A stretch of 7,631 nucleotides of DNA from Alphaproteobacteria bacterium (GCA_023301785.1 JALZUF010000267.1:1-7631); one strand, 5' to 3'; numbered from the stretch's first letter, positions 1 through 6,576 are shown. Notes: generated by a model from the letters alone, not told the origin. Numbers and translations: made by a program.

Positions 1-59
1 CCCTTCTCCAAGTTGGTTCCACCATTGACGCTGATCCATTTTTGACGGAGGCACCATGA
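1..59 (+). CDS. 3' end of an upstream paralogue of the inverse-autotransporter gene (partial)
   Basis: Reading codons from position 3 gives an open frame ending in GSTIDADPFLTEAP and a TGA stop at 57-59. The next gene ends in GSTIDATPFLTKAP, so 12 of 14 residues agree, and about 32 of 45 bases agree across the same stretch. This is therefore very probably the C-terminal tip of a second beta-helix surface protein of the same family, cut by the window edge. Its stop codon overlaps the start codon of the following gene (ATGA at 56-59), which suggests one transcript and translational coupling. Whether this copy also has a beta-barrel domain cannot be seen here. Confidence 0.8.
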   Translation, partial: LLQVGSTIDADPFLTEAP

Positions 60-2440
60 AGATATTAAAAACTGTTCTGGTTCTATCTTTGCTGTCTGGT
101 ACATCGCACGCGCAACTATATAATCATGCACCATCTGAAGATAACCCAATCCAACCGCGCGTGGAATTAAATCACCGCTACAGCAATGATCGCGCGATTT
201 CGATGATGGAATTCTGGGTGCCGCTCGGTCAGAATGAAGAAGATGGCTCAGTTCTGTTTGGGGATCTTCGCATGATGGGCGACAACCAAGAAAATAAAGA
301 GCTTAACGTTGGTGTTGGCTACCGAGGAATAATAAATACAAAGTTATTAGGTGACGGGATTGCTGGCGGTATGGTCTGGTTTGATCGCCGTAAAACGACA
401 AGCAATTCAGAATTCAATCAAGTGACGGCGGGCTTGGAATGGCTAGGCGAACAATATGATGTGCGCCTAAATGGTTACGTGCCGCTTAATAAAAAACAAA
501 GCTACACCCGTGCCAATCCAAATGGCGATGGTCTTGGATTTGTTGGTAATCAGATTATCGTGAATACAGATCAGGCCGTGGTTGAAGAGGCTCTGCCTGG
601 TCTTGATTTAGAAATAGGAACACGTTTAAATTTCTTGGATGGCGTGACAGATTCCACGCGCGTTTATGCGGGTGCTTATCACTTTGAAGGTGATCGCGCC
701 GAAGATGTTACAGGTTATCGCGCGCGTATCGCCGCGGATATAACAAGTGATATTCAAGTTGGCGCACGGTATCAAAAAGATGACGTGCGCGGTTTCCAAG
801 CTTATCTTGAGGCAACAGTTCGCTTTCCCTTTGATGCCAAGAAAAGCTTCCAAGAAGAAGGTCTAAGATCGCGTCTTGATGAATCTCCTGAACGCGATAT
901 TGATATCGTTTCCAACGAAGCAGTTCTTGATGATGGTATAGACCAACTTGTTTTAAATGCAAACTCTGGTGTGACGCAAAATGTTTTACACGTGAATAAT
1001 ACGGCTGGTGGGGGCGGTGACGGCTCAATTGAGATGCCTTATAATACTTTGCTTGCGGCACAAACAGCGGCCACAACAAATGACCTTATCTATGTCCACC
1101 GCGGCGACGGCACAACCACAGGTCAAGATACTGGTGTTACTCTAGATGACGATGGTCAAATGCTCGTCGGCTCAGGAACAAACTTGGTTTATGACCGCAA
1201 CCGCTTCCGCACCTCAAATAATGCTACGATTGAGAGTGGTCTTTTGGTTGAAAAGAAAACCGAAAATCCAATTATAACAAACGGTGCGGGTAATGGGGTC
1301 GACGTGAGTAGCGCTGATAATATTTTGCTTTCAGGCTTTACGGTTGATGGGGCAAGTGCACATGGTGTGTATGCTTTGAACTCAGAAAATTTAATTATTG
1401 ATACGATAAGCAGTAATAATAATACAATAGATGGTGTTAACGTAGAAGTGGATGCAACAAACATAGATCAATTTTCTATTGTTGGGAGTAGTCTGAACAA
1501 CAATACTGAACGTGGTTTAAGTTTCTTAACGTCTAATTCTGGAACATCTAATCAGGTAAATATAAGTAATAACATTGCAAATGAAAATACTTTACAAGGT
1601 ATACGCTTTCAATCCAGAGATGTTGGAAGCAGAATTGAAAAAATAAATTTGATTAATAACGTAACAAATACAAATACGTCGTTTGGTGCTTTTGGCGTGG
1701 CCTCAATCGACTCTGTTATTGAGGAAGTGAATGTTGTTAATAATGTTATGAATTCAAATGGTAGAGGGCTTCAACTTAACGCACAATCAGCAGGTACTAT
1801 AAATATTGCCAACGTTATTGGAAATACTGCAAAAAATAATACAACGCAGGGACTCCTTGTTCAGTCAAATAATGCAGGATCTTTTGTAGGGAAAGCCAAT
1901 TTTATCAATAATCTTGTAGAGGATAGCAGTAATGATGGTATTCAAGTCTGGGCAAGAGATAGTGGAATATTAAATGAATCTAATATTATAAACAATGAAG
2001 TTTCGGGGAGTGCTATAAGGGGGATATATGCTTTAGCTCAAACGTCTGGAAATCTTAACAAAGTTGATATTACTGGTAATACATCAACAGGTAATGATAC
2101 GACAGGTATTACAGCGAGGGTTCTTGATGATAGCGATATTTCACAACTTGTTATAAGTAGAAATAATATAACTGGGAATACAACCTTTGGCGTTGCTTTG
2201 TCGGATGAAAATGCAGCCAGCACGATCAGTGCAGATCTTGGTGGTGGTGTATTTGGAGGAGTGGGAGGAAATATTATTAGAAACAATGGTTTTGAAGAAA
2301 TTCGTGTCGATCTTGATGGGTTGGAGCTAAAAGCTGAAAATAATTACTGGGGTAGTTCGAATGGTTTAACAGCCGGTGAGACGGCCCTTATTGACGGCTC
2401 CACCATAGATGCCACACCATTCTTGACGAAAGCGCCTTAA
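56..2440 (+). CDS. Inverse-autotransporter-like outer-membrane protein with beta-helix passenger
   Basis: This is a 794-residue predicted surface protein. Residues 1-19 form a signal peptide (short basic start, hydrophobic core, cleavage probably after SHA). Residues about 33-260 resemble the inverse autotransporter (intimin/invasin-type) beta-barrel: alternating strands, FGDLRMMGDNQENKELNVGVGYR, a WFDRR motif, then FNQVTAGLEWLGEQYDVRLNGYVP, closing with a strand ending VRFPF. In that family the barrel sits in the outer membrane and exports the C-terminal part to the cell surface. Residues about 260-305 look like a linker. Residues about 306-794 are a right-handed beta-helix: a GDGS..MPYNTL entry motif, a LVGSGT motif, Asn-rich repeats, and a terminal NNYWGSSNG motif followed by DATPFLTKAP. 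The start at 56 is supported by GGAG at 47-50, five bases upstream, and by the signal peptide. No LysM, Ig-like or C-type-lectin domain is visible. Adhesion or attachment is a likely role, but the ligand is unknown. Confidence 0.85.
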   Translation: MKILKTVLVLSLLSGTSHAQLYNHAPSEDNPIQPRVELNHRYSNDRAISMMEFWVPLGQNEEDGSVLFGDLRMMGDNQENKELNVGVGYRGIINTKLLGDGIAGGMVWFDRRKTTSNSEFNQVTAGLEWLGEQYDVRLNGYVPLNKKQSYTRANPNGDGLGFVGNQIIVNTDQAVVEEALPGLDLEIGTRLNFLDGVTDSTRVYAGAYHFEGDRAEDVTGYRARIAADITSDIQVGARYQKDDVRGFQAYLEATVRFPFDAKKSFQEEGLRSRLDESPERDIDIVSNEAVLDDGIDQLVLNANSGVTQNVLHVNNTAGGGGDGSIEMPYNTLLAAQTAATTNDLIYVHRGDGTTTGQDTGVTLDDDGQMLVGSGTNLVYDRNRFRTSNNATIESGLLVEKKTENPIITNGAGNGVDVSSADNILLSGFTVDGASAHGVYALNSENLIIDTISSNNNTIDGVNVEVDATNIDQFSIVGSSLNNNTERGLSFLTSNSGTSNQVNISNNIANENTLQGIRFQSRDVGSRIEKINLINNVTNTNTSFGAFGVASIDSVIEEVNVVNNVMNSNGRGLQLNAQSAGTINIANVIGNTAKNNTTQGLLVQSNNAGSFVGKANFINNLVEDSSNDGIQVWARDSGILNESNIINNEVSGSAIRGIYALAQTSGNLNKVDITGNTSTGNDTTGITARVLDDSDISQLVISRNNITGNTTFGVALSDENAASTISADLGGGVFGGVGGNIIRNNGFEEIRVDLDGLELKAENNYWGSSNGLTAGETALIDGSTIDATPFLTKAP
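1472..2230 (+). repeat. About nine 28-residue beta-helix repeats inside the surface protein
   Basis: A short strand motif of the form hydrophobic-N-x-[IV]-x-N recurs at residues 473, 501, 530, 558, 585, 614, 642, 670 and 698, that is, every 27-29 residues. Examples are VNISNN, INLINN, VNVVNN, ANFINN, SNIINN and VDITGN. Each is followed by an Asn/Thr-rich turn and a G-[ILV]-x-[LVF] strand such as GLQLNA, GIQVWA or GIYALA. This regularity is expected of stacked coils in a parallel beta-helix with Asn ladders at the turns. The repeats are protein-level; the DNA units of about 84 bases have diverged and are not near-identical copies. Confidence 0.75.
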
Positions 2441-2464
2441 TATCAAAGGAAATACAGATAAGGC

Positions 2465-2493
2465 TTGCAATTCTTCGTGAGATTCGTTAAAAA
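2465..2493 (+). promoter_or_regulatory. Candidate promoter for rpmF
   Basis: TTGCAA at 2465-2470 and TAAAAA at 2488-2493 are separated by 17 bases, each matching four of six consensus positions. They lie in the 117-base gap between the surface-protein gene and rpmF, where a housekeeping ribosomal gene would be expected to have its own start. The match is weak and could be chance in AT-rich DNA. Confidence 0.3.
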
Positions 2494-2557
2494 CCACCAG
2501 AATTCATAAAATTTCAACGTGCATAAGCGTTTGAGACTAAAAAATATAGAGGCAATT

Positions 2558-2740
2558 ATGGCAGTACCAAAGACAAAAATCAGTAAACGTAACCGTAATA
2601 TGCGTCGTTCACACGATGCGTTGACTGTTACAAACTGGGTTGAAGACCAAAACACTGGCGAGCCTAAGCGTCGCCACCACATTGATCTTAAAACAGGTAT
2701 GTACAAAGGCCGTCAGGTTCTATCTGACCGCGAAGAGTAG
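2558..2740 (+). CDS. rpmF: 50S ribosomal protein bL32
   Basis: This 60-residue basic protein is a structural part of the large ribosomal subunit. It begins MAVPKTKISKRNRNMRRSHD, the family signature start, and its C-terminal half contains HHIDLKTGMYKGRQV, characteristic of alphaproteobacterial L32. It lacks the zinc-binding cysteines found in some L32 proteins, as is usual for this group. A longer frame opens at a GTG at 2519, but the ATG at 2558 is the right start: it gives the conserved N-terminus and has GAGG at 2549-2552, five bases upstream. It precedes plsX and fabH, a linkage also known from E. coli, but a strong terminator separates it from plsX here. Confidence 0.97.
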   Translation: MAVPKTKISKRNRNMRRSHDALTVTNWVEDQNTGEPKRRHHIDLKTGMYKGRQVLSDREE

Positions 2741-2810
2741 ACACGCGTTTTTAGGGCTGAATAGTCCTGAATATTTAAGAATATAGAATTGACTTATCAC
2801 TAGTCACCTG

Positions 2811-2847
2811 CGAGTTTCGTTAGAGTATAACGGGGCTCGTTTTTTTT
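2811..2847 (+). terminator. Rho-independent terminator after rpmF
   Basis: Arms 2811-2822 and 2828-2839 pair over 12 positions: CGAG with CTCG, three T-G wobbles (TTT against GGG), and CGTTA with TAACG. The loop is GAGTA, and eight T residues follow at 2840-2847. This is a textbook intrinsic terminator on the plus strand, 70 bases after the rpmF stop and 44 bases before plsX. It could fully end the rpmF transcript or act as a partial attenuator for plsX-fabH. Confidence 0.8.
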
Positions 2848-2891
2848 GGCGTGCCTTACAAATATAAGGTTGAAAACAAGCAAGTATCAAA

Positions 2892-3938
2892 ATGTCAGAA
2901 TCTCCTGTAATTGCAATCGATGCCATGGGCGGCGACTTCGGCCCCAACGTAACAATCCCTGCGGCGGCCAACGCGCTTGAAAGACAAAGCGACCTAAAAT
3001 TCCATATTTTTGGTAATGAGGCGCAAGTTCGCCCTGCTCTTGATCAATACGATGCCCTTAAAAAAGTAACTGAATTCACCCATACCGATATTGCTGTTTC
3101 TGGCACCGATAAGCCATCTAGAGCGCTACGTAATGGTAAGGGCTCATCAATGCGTCTTGCGATTGAGGCGGTGAAAGAGGGTAAGGCACACGGCATTGTA
3201 TCTGCTGGTAATACAGGCGCGCTCATGGTGATGTCTAAACTCATCCTAAAAAGTCTACCGGGTATATCACGTCCCGCTATCGCCAGTGTGATGCCGACCC
3301 AAACGGGTAAAACGGTTATGCTGGACTTGGGCGCAAACCTTGAATGTGATGCAGAAATTCTAACGCAATTCGCTGTGCTCGGCGCTGTTTATGCTCGTGT
3401 CGTGCAAGGCGTTATGACCCCAACCGTTGGCTTGCTGAATGTTGGTACAGAAGAAATGAAAGGCCACGACGAAATTCGCGCCGCCGCCGACGTGCTCTCA
3501 AAGGTAGAATTCCCTGGTAAATATCACGGCTTTATCGAAGGTAACGATATCACAAAAGGCACGGTTGACGTGGTTGTGACCGATGGCTTTACAGGTAATG
3601 TCGCCCTCAAAACAGCAGAAGGTGTTGCGAAACTGACCAAGCACTTCCTGACCGATGCCTTCAAATCATCACCGCTCGCTATGATTGGCTATATGCTGTC
3701 CAAAGGGGCCATGCAGAAGATGAAAGACAAAGTCGATCCGCGTAAATATAATGGCGGTATGTTTTTAGGGATTAACGGTATCTGCGTTAAAAGCCACGGC
3801 AGTAGTGACGTGCTTGCGACAGAAAACGCGATCCTTGTTGCCGCCGATCTTATTCGTAATGATTTTAACAATCAGGTTGCCGCCGAAATTGAACGCTTAA
3901 TGGAGCAAGAAAGCTTCGTTGAAGCCTTAGGAGTATAA
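2892..3938 (+). CDS. plsX: Phosphate acyltransferase PlsX
   Basis: PlsX converts acyl-ACP and phosphate to acyl-phosphate, the acyl donor for PlsY in phospholipid synthesis; it is a soluble, peripherally membrane-associated enzyme. The 348-residue length is normal. Family motifs are visible: AIDAMGGDFGP (8-18), SAGNTGALM (104-112), MLDLGAN (143-149), LLNVGTEEMKG (181-191), TDGFTGNVALK (230-240) and the C-terminal GINGICVKSHGSSD (293-306). The ATG at 2892 is the only start that fits the conserved N-terminus, yet no good Shine-Dalgarno sequence lies just before it (AAGCAAG only), so initiation may be modest. The stop is 5 bases before fabH, so the two are surely co-transcribed. Their promoter is unclear because of the terminator just upstream. 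Confidence 0.97.
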   Translation: MSESPVIAIDAMGGDFGPNVTIPAAANALERQSDLKFHIFGNEAQVRPALDQYDALKKVTEFTHTDIAVSGTDKPSRALRNGKGSSMRLAIEAVKEGKAHGIVSAGNTGALMVMSKLILKSLPGISRPAIASVMPTQTGKTVMLDLGANLECDAEILTQFAVLGAVYARVVQGVMTPTVGLLNVGTEEMKGHDEIRAAADVLSKVEFPGKYHGFIEGNDITKGTVDVVVTDGFTGNVALKTAEGVAKLTKHFLTDAFKSSPLAMIGYMLSKGAMQKMKDKVDPRKYNGGMFLGINGICVKSHGSSDVLATENAILVAADLIRNDFNNQVAAEIERLMEQESFVEALGV

Positions 3939-3943
3939 CTTAA

Positions 3944-4918
3944 ATGTCTGTAACATCTATCATATTGAGCACAGGCTCATATCTTCCAGAACGCATTTTA
4001 ACCAATGCCGAGCTTGAAAAAATGGTTGATACCACAGACGAGTGGATCACCCAACGCAGTGGTATCAAACAACGCCACATCGCCGCTGAGAATGAAACAA
4101 CAGGCGATATGGCCGTGAAGGCCGCACGTAAAGCCATGGAGGCCGCAAACCTCTCACCCGATGATATTGACGGCGTTATCGTTGCGACCACAACGCCTGA
4201 TCGTACATTCCCTTCTGTCGCCGTAAAAGTGCAGGGTGATTTGGATATCAAACCTGGCTTGGCATTTGATGTGCAGGCCGTTTGTACAGGCTTCGTATAC
4301 GCGCTGACGGTAGCGGATAACTTCATCAAAATGGGGCAAGCCAAAAACATTCTTGTGATCGGCGCGGAGAAGATGAGCAGTGTCGTCGATTGGACAGACC
4401 GCACAACTTGCGTTCTTTTTGCCGATGGCGCTGGGGCAGTTGTTCTGCAAGCCAAAGAGAATAATGATGGCCTAAAGGGTCAAGGTATCCATTCCACACA
4501 TCTTTATGCCAACGGTAAGCAACGCGAGATGCTGCAAACTTCTGGCGGTGTTTCTAGTACGGGCGATAATGGTACGATTGAAATGCAAGGTCGTGAGGTC
4601 TTTAAATATGCCGTCAGTTATATGTCCGAAGTTGTCGGCGAAGTTCTAGAGCATAATAACATTACACCTGATGCTATTGATTGGCTCGTCCCGCATCAGG
4701 CCAATATCCGCATTATCGAATCCACGGCAAAAAAACTCCACATGAGCATGGATCAAGTCGTTGTCACCGTTGATCATCACGGGAATACGTCTGCGGCCTC
4801 AATCCCTTTGGCATTGGACGAAGCGGTAAGGGACGGTAAAATCAAACGCGATCAAATGCTCCTTATCGAAGCCATGGGCGGTGGCCTTACGTGGGGCGCT
4901 GCGCTGGTTCGTTTCTAG
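3944..4918 (+). CDS. fabH: Beta-ketoacyl-ACP synthase III (FabH)
   Basis: FabH condenses an acyl-CoA primer, usually acetyl-CoA, with malonyl-ACP to begin type II fatty acid synthesis in the cytoplasm. The 324 residues carry the complete catalytic triad: Cys114 in AVCTGF, His251 in PHQAN, and Asn281 in HGNTSAAS. DEWITQRSGIKQRH near residues 32-45 and the C-terminal GGGLTWGAALVRF are also typical. The start is supported by AGGAG at 3929-3933, which lies inside the last codons of plsX, so translation of the two genes is likely coupled. The last 32 bases overlap the 3' end of a gene on the other strand. Confidence 0.97.
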   Translation: MSVTSIILSTGSYLPERILTNAELEKMVDTTDEWITQRSGIKQRHIAAENETTGDMAVKAARKAMEAANLSPDDIDGVIVATTTPDRTFPSVAVKVQGDLDIKPGLAFDVQAVCTGFVYALTVADNFIKMGQAKNILVIGAEKMSSVVDWTDRTTCVLFADGAGAVVLQAKENNDGLKGQGIHSTHLYANGKQREMLQTSGGVSSTGDNGTIEMQGREVFKYAVSYMSEVVGEVLEHNNITPDAIDWLVPHQANIRIIESTAKKLHMSMDQVVVTVDHHGNTSAASIPLALDEAVRDGKIKRDQMLLIEAMGGGLTWGAALVRF

Positions 4919-6095
4919 CTTTGTTGGCGGCGTCAATCATGCGCTGATTTTCATTAGCCTCTTGCTCAAGCTTTGCTACGCTTAGGTCTAATTCCGCGCT
5001 TTCTGTCGTTTCATCCAAGGATTCTAATAACGAATATGCTAAGTCGTTTATGGCTGTGTCAAAACGCTCTTCTAAGCTTGCAATTATTTCCCCACCTTTT
5101 ACGTGTGGCAAAGCTAATTTTTCAAATGTGCCCGCCAGCTGAGTTAGCGGATGAGATGCCCGCATAAGCGGGGCAGGGCGCATAACCTCTCTTGATAAAG
5201 ACAGGGCATAATCCACCCCTTCGATAACGCGTGTAAAGCGCGCCATTGTCTTCGTATAAAGTTCATCGTCATCATTGGCTGGGTTCACAAGAAACCCTTT
5301 TTCTTTTAAGGCAGGGGCGGCTTGATAGATTCTAGTTGCCGCAGTCTCGAAGCGATCCTTTAAATCATCATATTCTTTATTACCCATTAGCGGTGTTGAT
5401 GTTGGTGTGGTAGAAATGCCTAACTGCGCTGCTACTTGTTCTTGTGAAAGTCGATATTTTTCTTTATTTTTGCCAAATTGTTTGGCCCATCCATACGCAT
5501 TTTCACCATCTGTGTTTGCATTGAATGAAAAATGATTTAAAAACCCACGAATATGAAATCCTAAACGTTGCAAAGGGTGAAGTTCATGGAATTCTTTCAT
5601 GCGCGGATGTGATATAGCTTTTTGATTACGCTGTTTTTCTAAAGCGGGATTGTGAAATTGAATCTTAATTGAACGAACATATTTGGAGCCGTACTCGTCA
5701 TAGTCAGTTGTCGCTTCCGTGATATTAGGAAAGGCACGAACGGCTAACATCATCGCGTTATATTCAGGGCTGCCACCAATAACGGCGCCTTTCAAATCAA
5801 AAGAAAAAGAATCGCTATCATTTTTTGCAGAAGACCCTATATCTGCCAATAATCTCTCGGCGGTAATATTTTCACGAATAGTTTGGCGTGAAATACGTTT
5901 TTTCTTATCTTCCGCCCCCATTTGAACGGCAGATATTTGGTCGGGTGTGACTGAAGATAGGTTACTCAAGCCTAGATCATCATCTTGATCTGTACCACTA
6001 ACGACAGCGGGCACATTTGTGTTGCTTGCTCCTTCTTCGGGCACATCAGGTAAGGGCATCTGAACAGTTGATGGGTTTTTAGTATCTGTAGGCAT
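4887..6095 (-). CDS. Hypothetical protein, 402 residues, unrecognised family
   Basis: I do not recognise this protein. It has no signal peptide and no membrane segment, so it is probably cytoplasmic. Residues 1-60 are Pro/Ser/Thr/Asp-rich and likely disordered. Residues 61-85 are basic then helical (KKKRISRQTIRENITAERLL). Residues about 95-230 look like a folded core with GAVIGGSPEYNAMMLAVRAF and HPLQRLGFHIRGFLNHF. RLSQEQVAAQLGIS at 215-228 resembles part of a Xre-type helix-turn-helix, but no full domain is evident. Residues 240-395 are mostly helical, and 360-395 are rich in Glu and Ala and may form a coiled coil. The start ATG at 6093-6095 has AAAGGAAG (minus strand, within 6101-6109) about six bases upstream. 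The stop lies inside fabH. It runs against all its neighbours and separates fabH from ihfA. Confidence 0.85.
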   Translation of the reverse strand: MPTDTKNPSTVQMPLPDVPEEGASNTNVPAVVSGTDQDDDLGLSNLSSVTPDQISAVQMGAEDKKKRISRQTIRENITAERLLADIGSSAKNDSDSFSFDLKGAVIGGSPEYNAMMLAVRAFPNITEATTDYDEYGSKYVRSIKIQFHNPALEKQRNQKAISHPRMKEFHELHPLQRLGFHIRGFLNHFSFNANTDGENAYGWAKQFGKNKEKYRLSQEQVAAQLGISTTPTSTPLMGNKEYDDLKDRFETAATRIYQAAPALKEKGFLVNPANDDDELYTKTMARFTRVIEGVDYALSLSREVMRPAPLMRASHPLTQLAGTFEKLALPHVKGGEIIASLEERFDTAINDLAYSLLESLDETTESAELDLSVAKLEQEANENQRMIDAANKARNEPAQRPT

Positions 6096-6190
6096 TTATA
6101 ACTTCCTTTATTTGCGATAACACAATTAAAGGAATATTTAAGTTATGTCAATATAATACAAGATGATTATATTCCTATCTTTATTGATTT
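6096..6190 (-). promoter_or_regulatory. Probable promoter region of the minus-strand gene
   Basis: On the minus strand this AT-rich stretch holds a perfect TTGACA (6146-6151) and a perfect TATAAT (6166-6171), but neither has a good partner at normal spacing; TTGACA is followed after 17 bases only by TAATTG (6123-6128). An 8-bp inverted repeat, AGGAATAT at 6130-6137 and ATATTCCT at 6169-6176, flanks both and could be an operator. A ribosome-binding site sits at 6101-6109. The exact start site cannot be assigned. Confidence 0.35.
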
Positions 6191-6194
6191 ATGT

Positions 6195-6200
6195 TATATT
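6195..6200 (+). promoter_or_regulatory. Candidate extended -10 element facing right
   Basis: TATATT at 6195-6200 is preceded by TG at 6192-6193, giving an extended -10 element (TGn-TATATT). The region around 6172-6177 is a poor -35 match. A start about six bases downstream would fall on the A of an ATG at 6206, which would make a leaderless message for the small ORF there. Confidence 0.3.
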
Positions 6201-6205
6201 CAGGG

Positions 6206-6496
6206 ATGATTATTTATCAAAAATCTCCGAACAACAGACAATCTAATCTCAAATATCTCTACCAACAGAGTTTAACGCATATAAAATCGGCTCACTTCTT
6301 ATTGTCTATGTTTTTCAATTCCTTAGAAGATTTTGTGAAACAATTATGGAGTTGCCCCGTATTCAAGGCGGCCCCACCCCCTAAATTCGAACCGAACAAA
6401 CTAAAGGGCATTAAATTCATGAGTAATAACAATAAGATAAAGGCTTGTTTTATGTGTAAATATAAGCTTTATTGGAGCGATAGGGAGCAATTATAG
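6206..6496 (+). CDS. Doubtful small ORF, possibly leaderless, 96 residues
   Basis: The frame is open from an ATG at 6191 and an internal ATG at 6206 to a TAG at 6494-6496. Neither start has a properly spaced Shine-Dalgarno sequence. The start at 6206 is chosen here only because it coincides with the expected transcription start of an extended -10 element. The product, beginning MIIYQKSPNNRQ and ending with a CFMCKYKLYW segment, matches no family I know. It is rich in Lys, Asn and Ser, with one CxxC pair near the C-terminus. A palindrome starts three bases after its stop. It may equally be non-coding intergenic DNA. Confidence 0.25.
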   Translation: MIIYQKSPNNRQSNLKYLYQQSLTHIKSAHFLLSMFFNSLEDFVKQLWSCPVFKAAPPPKFEPNKLKGIKFMSNNNKIKACFMCKYKLYWSDREQL

Positions 6497-6498
6497 GT

Positions 6499-6525
6499 AG
6501 TTAATCGATTTTATTGTGATTAACT
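6499..6525. repeat. Perfect 8-bp inverted repeat upstream of ihfA
   Basis: AGTTAATC at 6499-6506 and GATTAACT at 6518-6525 are exact reverse complements separated by 11 bases. TTCTTTT follows, so on the plus strand it could act as a weak, AT-rich terminator for anything transcribed from the left. It also has the size of a dimeric repressor operator and lies about 25 bases upstream of the ihfA -35 element. Confidence 0.55.
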
Positions 6526-6547
6526 TCTTTTAATTGCAGGGGCTTCG

Positions 6548-6576
6548 TTGACGTTGAGTGAAACGCGCTTTAATTT
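6548..6576 (+). promoter_or_regulatory. Probable ihfA promoter
   Basis: TTGACG at 6548-6553 (five of six consensus bases) and TAATTT at 6571-6576 are spaced by exactly 17 bases. Transcription would begin near 6583, leaving a leader of about 20 bases that contains the TAAGGA ribosome-binding site at 6589-6594. It would also drive the merR-like gene and perhaps the tRNA. Confidence 0.5.

Noticed and set aside
708..1079. 123-residue minus-strand open frame inside the beta-barrel gene
   Set aside because: It lies wholly antisense to a well-supported coding region and has no ribosome-binding site or recognisable motif.
2519..2557. GTG-initiated 13-residue N-terminal extension of L32
   Set aside because: The conserved L32 start MAVPK falls at the ATG at 2558, which has a well-placed GAGG. 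The extension is not part of the family.
3940..4455. 171-residue minus-strand open frame opposite fabH
   Set aside because: It is a shadow of fabH codon usage; fabH is certain and complete with its catalytic triad.
4895..4960. Terminator for fabH formed by AATCA-TGCGC-TGATT after the stop codon
   Set aside because: The stem is only five AT-rich pairs and it lies in the coding sequence of the opposite gene.
6346..6384. 12-codon mini-frame MELPRIQGGPTP over the GC-rich patch
   Set aside because: It has no ribosome-binding site, no conserved partner and no leader-peptide logic such as repeated codons or a downstream attenuator.
6351..6545. Structured RNA formed by GCCCC at 6354-6358 and GGGGC near 6539-6543
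   Set aside because: Only five base pairs would close a loop of about 180 bases, and no 6S, SRP or tmRNA signature is present.
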